Positions 7,276-15,363 of a DNA stretch of 64,000 nt are shown here, in pieces. Position 1 is the stretch's first letter, and every line of letters begins with the position of its first letter. The position numbers were made by a program, and so were the translations under genes. Below the pieces are notes generated by a model. The model saw only the letters and a program-made list of their open reading frames with translations, had not been told where the DNA came from and made no database searches. This stretch comes from Bacteroidota bacterium (lineage in GTDB: Bacteria > Bacteroidota > Bacteroidia > Chitinophagales > Chitinophagaceae), in the NCBI GenBank assembly GCA_020161535.1, contig JAIUNW010000008.1, positions 173,342-237,341 of the forward strand, written 5' to 3'.

Positions 7276-10140
7276 ATGTATATGAAGAACAATTGCTTTA
7301 AACCTTATCTGCTTTCACTCGGTTTGGGCTTGCTGTTGGTTTCTAACAGTCAGGCACAAACGAAGCTGGAGGCCGAACTGCCGAAAGACTCGGCCGTAAT
7401 GATTGGTAAGCTCGACAACGGACTTACCTACTATATCAGAAAAAATAAAAAGCCGGAACAAAAAGTAGAACTGCGGCTGGCCTTGAAAGCCGGCTCCATT
7501 GTGGAGAACGACGACCAACAGGGCCTGGCCCATATGGCCGAACACATGGCGTTTAACGGCACAAAAAATTTCAAGAAAAACGACATCGTTTCTTTTCTGC
7601 AAGACATTGGCGTTGGGTTTGGCAACGACCTGAACGCCTATACGAGTTTTGACGAAACGGTGTATATCCTGCCCATTCCCACCGATAAACCCGGCAACCT
7701 TGAAAAGGGATTCCAGGTATTGGAAGACTGGGCACACCAGGTTACCTATCTCACTGACGATATCAACAATGAACGCGCGGTGATTCTGGAAGAAAGCCGC
7801 CTGGGCAAGGGCGCGCAGGATCGCATGATGAAACAGGTCTTCCCCAAATTGCTGGCCAGTTCAAAATATGCGAGTCGACTGCCCATTGGTAAGGACAGTA
7901 TCATTAAAAATTTCAACCCTGATTTGATCCGCCAGTTTTACAAAGACTGGTACCGGCCCAATTTGATGGCAGTAGTGGTGGTGGGTGATATTGACCCGGC
8001 CAAAGCGCTGGCCATGGTGAAGAAACATTTTGGCGGCATGAAAAATCCGGGTTCGGAAAGAGCGCGCGACTATTCAGTTATTCCGCCGTATACGCAGCCC
8101 GAAGCCCTGGTAGTGACCGATAAAGAAGCAACCAATTACAATATCAGCGTCTATTATCCCATGAAAAAAATGCCACCGCAAAATACCGGTGTTGTTTTTC
8201 GCGAGGGATTGGTGCGTGAACTCTATACCTCAATGCTGAACCAGCGTTTGCAGGAAATTACCCAGCAACCCAATCCGCCTTTCCTGATGGCTCGCACCAA
8301 TATGGGTGAAATTGTAGGTGGTTATGAAGGCTTCAGTGTATATGGCGGCGTTGGTACGGGCGATGTGAAAAAAGGGGTAGAAGCAATTTACACAGAGTTG
8401 GAGCGCGCTGAAAAATTTGGCTTCACCCAGGCGGAACTGGATCGCGTAAAAAAATCGTTGATCAGTTCAATGGAACGCGCGTATAACAACCGCGAGAAAA
8501 CAGAATCGGATGTATATGTGGATGAATATGTAGCCAATTTCCTCACAGGAGAACCAATTCCCGGTATCAGTCGCGAGTTCGCGTTGGTGAATGAATTTGT
8601 ACCTGCAATTTCACTTGCTGAAGTGTCGGCCGCAGTGAAGAAAGACCTGGCTGCAGACAATCCCTTGCTCGTGGTAATGGGCCCCGATGCCAAAGCCGGC
8701 GAAACCCTGCCAACCCCCAGCGATCTGCTGGCTACTGTGGCAGCCGTTCAGAAAGCCGATATCAAGCCATACGAAGAGAAAGCAGTGGCGACCAGTTTGT
8801 TGGCGAGCAAACCGGCCGCAGGTAAAGTGTTGCGCCGCACCGAAGACAAAGCACTTGGCACCACCGAGCTGACATTGAGTAATGGTGTAACTGTAACGTT
8901 GAAGCCGACAACTTTTAAAGACGACCAGGTATTGTTTAATGCTACTCGTCCCGGTGGAAAAAATTATTATCCGCTGGCTGATCGTTACAGTGCTGAATAT
9001 GCAGTGCCGGTTGTAGCGGCGATGGGAATGGGCGATTTTAGTCCCACGGATCTGCGCAAACTCCTGGCTGGTAAAACCGTTTCGGTCAGCGCTAATATGG
9101 GTGAAATCTCCGACGGCTTAAAAGGCAATTCAGGTAACAAAGACCTGGAAACACTTTTTCAATTGATCTATTTGCAGGTTACCGCGCCACGCAAAGACAC
9201 GGCTTTGTTTCAGTCGTTTGTAACGCGCAATAAAACACAGGTGGCTGGTATTTCATCCAACCCACAAGCTGCCTTTATCGATACCATGTACCAGGTGATG
9301 TTTGCCAACAATCCACTGGCGCCCATCGCTGTGCCGAAGCCGGTGTATTTCGACAAGATTAACCTCGACCGCGCCCTGGCCATTTATAAGGAGCGGATAG
9401 GTGATGCGAGTACCATGCACTATGTGTTTGTGGGCAGTTTTAAAACCGATAGCATTATTCCGTTGATTGAAACCTACCTGGCCAGTCAGCCATCATCGGG
9501 TAAAAAATTTGAGCGGATTGATAACAAGGTTCGGCCCATTACCGGCGTGAAAGATTTGCAGGTGAACAAAGGCAAGGAAGCAAAAAGCCTGATCCTTAAT
9601 TTCTATACCGGCGAAGTGCCTTATAGTGAAGATTTGTCGCTGAAAGCACAAGCGGTAGCAGAAGTCTTGAACATCCGGATCATTGAAGAGCTGCGCGAAA
9701 AAATCCAGGGCATATATGGTGGTGGCATTTACGGCGAGCTGGAAAAATACCCGTATGCCAATTACAGTTTTGTATTGCAACTGCCTTGTGGTCCGGAGAA
9801 AGTTGATACCTTGTTGAAAGCCGCCAAAGCGGAGATTGCGTTGATCGGCGCGAAAGGGCCCGAGCAGAAATACCTCGACAAAGTGAAGAAGCAATGGCTG
9901 GAGCAATATAAAGTGAGTGTAAAGGAAAATAATTTCTGGCTCGACCAATTGCAGTCCATCCGCAGCAATGGTGCCGACCCCAGGTACCTGCTCAATTACG
10001 AAGCACTGGTGCAAAAACTAACCACGGCCGATCTTAAAATGACCGCGCAAAAATTATTCAACGGTAAGAATATTTTCAGCGCTGTGCTGATGCCTGAGGG
10101 CAGTGCGCCCATTGGTGGCGGTTCAAAGAAAGGATTTTAA
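7276..10140 (+). CDS. Secreted M16 (pitrilysin/insulinase) family zinc metallopeptidase
   Basis: 954 residues, the length of a full two-half M16 enzyme. Signal peptide in residues 3-28. The inverted zinc motif HxxEH is intact at H86-M-A-E-H90 (HMAEHMAFNG), and the downstream glutamate lies in the NNERAVILEE helix. A second M16 core-like half, without the zinc motif, follows after residue ~520 (R-x-x-Y border near LREKIQGIYGGGIYG). It probably degrades peptides in the periplasm or at the outer membrane. It lies 24 bases after pafA and ends at a strong terminator shared with the convergent aldolase gene. Confidence 0.92.
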   Translation: MYMKNNCFKPYLLSLGLGLLLVSNSQAQTKLEAELPKDSAVMIGKLDNGLTYYIRKNKKPEQKVELRLALKAGSIVENDDQQGLAHMAEHMAFNGTKNFKKNDIVSFLQDIGVGFGNDLNAYTSFDETVYILPIPTDKPGNLEKGFQVLEDWAHQVTYLTDDINNERAVILEESRLGKGAQDRMMKQVFPKLLASSKYASRLPIGKDSIIKNFNPDLIRQFYKDWYRPNLMAVVVVGDIDPAKALAMVKKHFGGMKNPGSERARDYSVIPPYTQPEALVVTDKEATNYNISVYYPMKKMPPQNTGVVFREGLVRELYTSMLNQRLQEITQQPNPPFLMARTNMGEIVGGYEGFSVYGGVGTGDVKKGVEAIYTELERAEKFGFTQAELDRVKKSLISSMERAYNNREKTESDVYVDEYVANFLTGEPIPGISREFALVNEFVPAISLAEVSAAVKKDLAADNPLLVVMGPDAKAGETLPTPSDLLATVAAVQKADIKPYEEKAVATSLLASKPAAGKVLRRTEDKALGTTELTLSNGVTVTLKPTTFKDDQVLFNATRPGGKNYYPLADRYSAEYAVPVVAAMGMGDFSPTDLRKLLAGKTVSVSANMGEISDGLKGNSGNKDLETLFQLIYLQVTAPRKDTALFQSFVTRNKTQVAGISSNPQAAFIDTMYQVMFANNPLAPIAVPKPVYFDKINLDRALAIYKERIGDASTMHYVFVGSFKTDSIIPLIETYLASQPSSGKKFERIDNKVRPITGVKDLQVNKGKEAKSLILNFYTGEVPYSEDLSLKAQAVAEVLNIRIIEELREKIQGIYGGGIYGELEKYPYANYSFVLQLPCGPEKVDTLLKAAKAEIALIGAKGPEQKYLDKVKKQWLEQYKVSVKENNFWLDQLQSIRSNGADPRYLLNYEALVQKLTTADLKMTAQKLFNGKNIFSAVLMPEGSAPIGGGSKKGF

Positions 10141-10180
10141 GCGGGCTGGTTGCCCGTAGGCCCATGATCGTGGGCACAAA

Positions 10181-10212
10181 AAAGCCCCTGAAGCATACAC
10201 TTCAGGGGCTTT
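10181..10212 (+). terminator. Bidirectional terminator between M16 peptidase and fbaA
   Basis: Perfect 12-bp stem AAAGCCCCTGAA / TTCAGGGGCTTT with an 8-base loop, A-run before and T-run within. It lies between two convergent genes and can serve both. Confidence 0.85.
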
Positions 10213-10223
10213 GTATTCTGGTT

Positions 10224-11291
10224 TTATGCGTTTCTGTTGATACAGTTCAGGTCGCCAAAAGCTTCTTCCAGTCGCTGTACAAATGTGTCCTGGCCTTTGC
10301 GCAACCAGGCACGGGGATCATAGTATTTTTTATTGGGCTTGTCTTTGCCTTCGGGGTTACCCAACTGGCCTTGCAGGTAGGCTTCGTTTTTCTTGTAATA
10401 ACCCAATACACCTTCCCAGAAAGCCCATTGCATATCGGTATCAATATTCATTTTGATTACACCGTAACCCAGGGTTTCGTGGATCTGGTTTTTGGGCGAC
10501 CCACTGCCGCCATGGAACACAAAATAAACGGGCTTATCACCGGTTTTGAAATGCTCCTTTACATATGCCTGGCTGTTGTGCAGAATTTCGGGGCGGAGTT
10601 CCACGTTCCCGGGACTATACACACCATGCACATTACCAAAGGCAGCGGCAATGGTAAACAGTTTGCCCACTTTGCTCAGTTCTTCGTAGGCATAGGCCAC
10701 ATGTTGCGGCTGGGTATAGAGCTTGTCATTTTCAACGCCGCTGTTGTCAACGCCATCTTCTTCACCACCGGTAACACCGAGTTCGATTTCGATGCTCATG
10801 CCGAGGGGCGCCATCCGCTTAAAAAATTCAACGGAGGTATGGATGTTTTCTTCGATCGGTTCTTCTGACAAATCGAGCATATGTGAACTGAACAGCGGAC
10901 TGTTTTTTTCTTTTTTGTATTGTTCGCCGGCATCGATCAGGGCACTGATCCAGGGCAGCCATTTCTTTGCTGCGTGGTCGGTATGCAATACCACGGGCAC
11001 GCCATAGTATTTCGCCACATTGTGCACATGCAACGCGCCAGAAATGGCACCAGATATATTGGCCTGGAGTTTATCGTTGGGCATTCCTTTGCCGGCTATG
11101 AATTGGGCGCCGCCATTGGAAAACTGGATGATGACCGGCGAATTCACCTTGGCCGCTGTTTCGAGCACGGCATTGATGGAATCGGTGCCGATGGTATTCA
11201 CCGCCGGCATGGCGAAATTGTTGTTCTTGGCATCATTGTACAAGGCTTCCAGTTCATCTCCGAAGAGGACGCCCGCGCGGTATTTACTCAT
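10224..11291 (-). CDS. fbaA: Class II fructose-bisphosphate aldolase
   Basis: 355 residues, close to the E. coli FbaA length. It contains FAMPAVN near the N terminus, the zinc-binding VVLHTDHAAKKWLPWI segment, ELGVTGGEEDGVDNS, and VFHGGSGSP. The enzyme cleaves fructose-1,6-bisphosphate to dihydroxyacetone phosphate and glyceraldehyde-3-phosphate (glycolysis/gluconeogenesis, cytoplasm). Start chosen at ATG 11291 (MSKYRAGVLFG), because the longer open frame upstream has no family similarity. It ends at the terminator at 10181-10212. Confidence 0.95.
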   Translation of the reverse strand: MSKYRAGVLFGDELEALYNDAKNNNFAMPAVNTIGTDSINAVLETAAKVNSPVIIQFSNGGAQFIAGKGMPNDKLQANISGAISGALHVHNVAKYYGVPVVLHTDHAAKKWLPWISALIDAGEQYKKEKNSPLFSSHMLDLSEEPIEENIHTSVEFFKRMAPLGMSIEIELGVTGGEEDGVDNSGVENDKLYTQPQHVAYAYEELSKVGKLFTIAAAFGNVHGVYSPGNVELRPEILHNSQAYVKEHFKTGDKPVYFVFHGGSGSPKNQIHETLGYGVIKMNIDTDMQWAFWEGVLGYYKKNEAYLQGQLGNPEGKDKPNKKYYDPRAWLRKGQDTFVQRLEEAFGDLNCINRNA

Positions 11292-11362
11292 TTTACTTGC
11301 TTGTTGATAAAGGAAATGGCTGCTAATATACGGTATCCCGGCAAATTGACAGGGCCGGGAGC

Positions 11363-12403
11363 TTAGTCGCGATACCGTAAACCAAAGCGGGGCACCAGCA
11401 GCAGGTTTTTGCGCAGGCACACTTTCAGGTGCGCTTTGAGCAATTGCCCCATATTGTGGGCTTTCAGCAGGGGCTGGTTACCGTGGTGAAAATCGCTTAG
11501 TTCCTGTTTGAGCTGCGCCACTTTTTCGGGTGTAGATACCTGGTCTTTGCCCATGATATCGAGCAGGTCTTTGATGCGGTAGCGGGCAGATACCAGCCTA
11601 AAGGTCATCATGGTGCGTTCCTCGCTCTGGTATTGCCTGATGGATTCTTCGTTCAGGTACCGAAGGGCATTCTCCACCAGGCGGTTGTTTTCTTTGAAGA
11701 ACTGCGGCAGGTAGAGGTTGCGGCGGCCTTCATAACTCTGCTGGTCAAAATCGATGGCCCGGATGCGGTACTGGTAGTCTTCGATATCGGGCGTGATATC
11801 CACCACAAAATTATAACTGCGCATATCGCCCAGCAGGCGCACAAAACATCGTTCGTTGAACTTCACAAATTCTTTGGCCAGCCTGATCTTATTGGTCTCT
11901 TCCCGGTCGAGGTGTTGTTGAATATAGATATCACCGGGTATGCCGGGTATATGTTCTTCTACCAGGGTTTGGTTGTAGGTAAAATACGTGATGCGGTTGG
12001 GCGAAAGCATGTCTTCCAGTTCAAGTCCATACACGCGCGAAGCATCTGCTACTTTGATATAATAGTGATCGTAGTTGTCGTTGAATTTGTTGACGATTCG
12101 AATGCGAAAAGGCCTTGAATTGCCAAAGGGGCAGTAGTCGACCCGCGCCACATCGAGGTGCGAACTAAAACTCATATCACCCTCGGTTTTCAGGATGGCA
12201 TAAATCTGTACCAATCCTTCGCGCAGGTATTCCCACTCGCGGCTATCGTAGGTTACAGCCTCCCAATGCGTTGGTTGGCCATCTTTGTTTTTAACAGGAA
12301 AAGAATAGGTGAAATGCAGCAGGTCGCGATATGCAACAGGTAACCTCACTTCCCGGCCATGTTGTTTCAGAAAGGCTCGTAACCGATCATTGACCGGAAA
12401 CAT
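11363..12403 (-). CDS. Conserved hypothetical protein, possible kinase-like fold
   Basis: 346 residues from ATG 12403 (MFPVNDRLRAFLKQHG). A TTG at 12463 would add 20 charged residues. I do not recognise a named family. No signal peptide or membrane segment, so probably cytoplasmic. The middle has LLGDMRSYNFVVDITPD followed by YRIRAIDFDQQS, which resembles the catalytic H/D-x-x-x-x-N and metal-binding I-D-F-D of atypical protein kinases and phosphotransferases. A glycine-rich loop is not visible, so this is only a hint. Downstream of the window's 0.87-kb non-coding stretch and in the same direction as fbaA. Confidence 0.6.
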   Translation of the reverse strand: MFPVNDRLRAFLKQHGREVRLPVAYRDLLHFTYSFPVKNKDGQPTHWEAVTYDSREWEYLREGLVQIYAILKTEGDMSFSSHLDVARVDYCPFGNSRPFRIRIVNKFNDNYDHYYIKVADASRVYGLELEDMLSPNRITYFTYNQTLVEEHIPGIPGDIYIQQHLDREETNKIRLAKEFVKFNERCFVRLLGDMRSYNFVVDITPDIEDYQYRIRAIDFDQQSYEGRRNLYLPQFFKENNRLVENALRYLNEESIRQYQSEERTMMTFRLVSARYRIKDLLDIMGKDQVSTPEKVAQLKQELSDFHHGNQPLLKAHNMGQLLKAHLKVCLRKNLLLVPRFGLRYRD

Positions 12404-13270
12404 GGGTTTTTTGCGCGATGGCTTGCCACTTTCGGCAGATTCAGGTGGTAGGGAGAATTCCAATATTGTAAAATTGATTCAATATCGGAAAACCGTGGCA
12501 TAAATAGGCGGTAAAGAACGGACAGGGGCAGGATAAGAACGGACAATCGAAGGATAAAGGAAAATGGTTAACAGGAGCAAACCAGTGGGTTGTAAGTGTG
12601 GTGGCGGATTGATTCGGACTGGAACGGCAGGTCGGGAGCAAAACAGGAGCGAGACCACTTCGGCCCCCTGCGTTACAAGTAACTGTAAAACAGGGGGACC
12701 TCAATTCGTTAAGTGGTTTTAAGGACTTGGTTGGTCATCAAGAGACATTGGACTTTTGGAAACCGAGCAACTTTTTTAAAAACGGTTTTGGACGATGGTT
12801 ACTGGACTTGGACTTGGTTTGGTGCTGGTTTCTTTTCTCTACGGTTTTTCTAAGGATGCTTGGTAATGGTTTTTCGGTCTTGGATTTTATGGTTTTTCCT
12901 CAGGATTTGGAATTTAAAAAAGGAAGTTGACTGATACTGGATTTTTAATTTGGTCTCTTTCTAAGGAATTGGTTCTACTTGGATTTTAGATGCTGAATTT
13001 CATATTGGCTTTATCAGGATGCTTGGATATTGATCTGCTGATCAATCAACTTCGATACAAATATAGCAGGCACGTTATTAGTAGAAAATAGCGCTTTTGC
13101 CTGATTTTAACAGTTCGGATTTTACCGCGCTACTCGTATAGTTTCGGTTAACCACGGTCGTGAGTATACGAAAAAGAGAATCGTAAAAATACGATAACAA
13201 ACCTCCGTGCCGGTATTGTAAATTGGCGCAAATCCAGTACAGTAGCGGGTTCTAGCTATTTACCCTGGTT
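12404..13270 (+). other. Non-coding stretch with hairpin element and GT-rich tract
   Basis: No supported gene. 12508-12546 holds two copies of AAGAACGGAC (a third is at about 3107). 12654-12717 is a nested hairpin. From about 12721 to 13040 the plus strand is strongly G/T-rich with loose reiterations of GGNTTTTGGACTTGG-like text. The rest to 13270 is AT-rich with no structure I could name. Confidence 0.6.
12654..12717 (+). other. Nested inverted-repeat element (possible structured RNA or element remnant)
   Basis: Three concentric stems: ACCACTT (12654-12660) with AAGTGGT (12711-12717), CCCCCTG (12664-12670) with CAGGGGG (12691-12697), and GTTAC (12672-12676) with GTAAC (12679-12683). The order is properly nested, giving a 64-base fold. 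Four Ts follow. It could be a structured RNA, a weak terminator for a plus-strand transcript, or the end of a vanished mobile element. Confidence 0.45.
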
Positions 13271-14632
13271 TTATTTCCCCAGGGCCTGCAGTACATCGTA
13301 CTTGGTCAGTATCTGGTAATTTCCCGCTTCGTCGCGGCTTATTACGGCACCATTTTCACGATGGATGAGGGTACTCAATTTCTCAACTGGCGTAAAAAAA
13401 TCCACAACAGGAAAAGGTGCTTCCATTACTGTTGACACCGCAGCGTTTTTTGTATCGCCATCTTCGAAAATTTTTTGAAAAAGTCCGCCTTCACTTATTG
13501 ATCCTATCAATACTTTGTTATCAAAAACAGGAATTTGTTCGATATCATATTTGCGCATCAATTCAACTGCTTCTGCCACAGTTTGATTGGGCGTTAAGCT
13601 GATGAGTTTTTTCACCGGTCCACGCGCAATCACTATGTCTTTAAACGTTTTTACATCGAGAAAGCCACGTTCCATCATCCACTGGTCGTTGTACACTTTG
13701 GCCACATATCGACTACCATGATCGTGTAAGATGCACACGACCACATCGTCTGTTTTCAACCGATGCCCCAATTGCATCAATCCCTGCAAACAACTACCGG
13801 CGCTATAGCCGCAGAACAAGCCTTCTTCACGCGCCAGCTTGCGTGCCATCACCGCACCATCTTTGTCGGTTACCTGTTCAAAATGATCTATCACCGACAT
13901 ATCATAATTTTCGGGCACAAAATCTTCGCCGAATCCTTCAGAGATATAAGGATGGACTTCGTTCATATCGATTTCGCCCGTGCGGAAATATTTCGTTAAC
14001 AGAGAGCCAAACACATCGATCGCCCAAACCTGGATATGCGGATTTTTTTCTTTTAAATACTGCGCAGTGCCGGTAACAGTGCCACCAGTGCCGGCGGTGC
14101 AAACCAGGTGCGTGATTTTTCCATCGGTTTGTTCCCAGATTTCGGGGCCCGTGGTTTCATAGTGCGCCAGGCGATTGGCCAGATTATCATATTGATTGCA
14201 AAGAAATGAATGGGGGATTTCGCGCGCGAGGCGACGAGCCACTGAATAATAAGAGCGTGGATCATCGGGTTCAACATTCGTGGGACAAACAATTACTTCT
14301 GCGCCAACTGCTTTGAGGATATCCATTTTTTCTTTGCTCTGTTTGTCGGTCGTTGTGAAAATGCATTTATATCCTTTGACCACCGCTGCCAGCGCAAGGC
14401 CCATACCGGTATTGCCACTGGTACATTCGATGATGGTGCCGCCGGGTTTCAACTTTCCTTCCTGCTCAGCCACTTCCACCATTTTTAAAGCCATCCGGTC
14501 TTTAATAGAATTGCCCGGATTAAAATAATCAACCTTGGCCAGGACAGTAGCGGGCAGGGTTTTCGTAATTTTATTGAGTCGAACCAACGGTGTATTGCCA
14601 ATGGTTTCCAGAATATTATTTTTGATGTTCAT
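13271..14632 (-). CDS. Cystathionine beta-synthase-like PLP enzyme with C-terminal CBS domains
   Basis: 453 residues. N-terminal ~325 residues are an O-acetylserine sulfhydrylase/CBS fold: IGNTPLVRLN (11-20), PLP lysine K44 in NPGNSIKDRMA, TSGNTGMGLA, and the phosphate-binding GTGGTVTGTA loop. From about residue 335 a pair of CBS modules follows (TVAEAVELMRKYDIEQIPVFD and a second one), as in CBS proteins regulated by adenosyl ligands. The enzyme probably joins serine or an activated serine with homocysteine or sulfide; O-phosphoserine with sulfite (cysteate synthase) is a possible but unproven alternative. ATG 14632, with a TATTTTTG -7 box 17 bases upstream. Confidence 0.88.
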   Translation of the reverse strand: MNIKNNILETIGNTPLVRLNKITKTLPATVLAKVDYFNPGNSIKDRMALKMVEVAEQEGKLKPGGTIIECTSGNTGMGLALAAVVKGYKCIFTTTDKQSKEKMDILKAVGAEVIVCPTNVEPDDPRSYYSVARRLAREIPHSFLCNQYDNLANRLAHYETTGPEIWEQTDGKITHLVCTAGTGGTVTGTAQYLKEKNPHIQVWAIDVFGSLLTKYFRTGEIDMNEVHPYISEGFGEDFVPENYDMSVIDHFEQVTDKDGAVMARKLAREEGLFCGYSAGSCLQGLMQLGHRLKTDDVVVCILHDHGSRYVAKVYNDQWMMERGFLDVKTFKDIVIARGPVKKLISLTPNQTVAEAVELMRKYDIEQIPVFDNKVLIGSISEGGLFQKIFEDGDTKNAAVSTVMEAPFPVVDFFTPVEKLSTLIHRENGAVISRDEAGNYQILTKYDVLQALGK

Positions 14633-14648
14633 ATTGAATCGTTGACCA

Positions 14649-14656
14649 CAAAAATA
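14649..14656 (-). promoter_or_regulatory. -7 box (TATTTTTG, minus strand) for the CBS-like gene
   Basis: Perfect TAnnTTTG on the minus strand, 16 bases upstream of the ATG at 14632. The divergent hydrolase gene begins 20 bases away on the other side. Confidence 0.35.
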
Positions 14657-14676
14657 CGTGTTTCAAAGGGGCTGTT

Positions 14677-15321
14677 ATGAAAGTGTATTTTATTCCGGGC
14701 TTGGGTGCTGATAAAAGAGTGTTTAAAAATATCCGGCTGTCTGCACCGAATGAGATGATTTGTTTGGAATGGATTGACCCTTTGCCTGGCGAAAATTTAA
14801 CAGCCTATGCCTTGCGCCTGGCGGAAAAGATAGATACTGCCGCACCCTGGTCGCTTGTCGGTTTGTCGTTCGGTGGTATGCTGGCCGCCGAAATCAGTGC
14901 TCGTCTGCAGCCTGCCAAAACTATCCTGATTTCCAGTATTGCATCGCCACAACAATTGCCCCCTTATTTCAAAGCAGTGGCTCCCCTGGGTTTGCAAAAA
15001 ATACTGCCGGTAGCATTGTTTAAACAAGCCTCTATTGCCAAACGGGTGTTCAGCACCGAAACAGCTGAAGACAAAGCATTGTTGCGACAAATCATTGACG
15101 ACAGTGATCCTGCGTTTATAAAATGGGCCCTGGGTGCCATTTTGAGGTGGAAAACAACGCAGCCCGCGCCGCCCATGATCCATATTCATGGCGACAGCGA
15201 TTTTTTATTACCGGTTCGGTATGTACAACCCACGTTTCGGATTAAAAAAGCCGGCCACCTGCTGGTGATGAACCATGCAGAAGAAGTGAATAAGATACTG
15301 CGCGAAGTTTTTGCTGCTTAA
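14677..15321 (+). CDS. Small alpha/beta hydrolase
   Basis: 214 residues, short for the fold and apparently without a full cap domain. The nucleophile elbow is GLSFGG with S64; likely acid D173 or D175 in IHGDSDFLLP, and H194 in KAGHLLVMNHAEEV. The N terminus VYFIPGLGADKRVF holds the oxyanion-hole G-L-G. Substrate unknown. It ends 42 bases before tex, whose promoter overlaps its 3' end. Confidence 0.8.
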   Translation: MKVYFIPGLGADKRVFKNIRLSAPNEMICLEWIDPLPGENLTAYALRLAEKIDTAAPWSLVGLSFGGMLAAEISARLQPAKTILISSIASPQQLPPYFKAVAPLGLQKILPVALFKQASIAKRVFSTETAEDKALLRQIIDDSDPAFIKWALGAILRWKTTQPAPPMIHIHGDSDFLLPVRYVQPTFRIKKAGHLLVMNHAEEVNKILREVFAA

Positions 15322-15340
15322 ACCGCGAAACCTACATTTG
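15310..15340 (+). promoter_or_regulatory. Bacteroidota promoter for tex
   Basis: -33 TTTG at 15310-15313 and -7 TACATTTG at 15333-15340, spaced 19 bases, matching the TTTG-N17-23-TAnnTTTG pattern. The -33 box lies inside the last codons of the preceding hydrolase gene, 23 bases before the tex ATG. Confidence 0.6.
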
Positions 15341-15363
15341 CCGTTCTCAAATAAGCAACTACC

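Noticed and set aside
10164..10868. 234-residue plus-strand frame with hydrophobic stretches
   Set aside because: Antisense to fbaA and starting inside the terminator. The hydrophobicity comes from reversed aldolase codons.
13271..14632. Calling the CBS-like enzyme cysteate synthase of sulfonolipid synthesis
   Set aside because: Its C-terminal CBS domain pair and general motifs fit cystathionine beta-synthase; no neighbouring lipid gene supports the other role.
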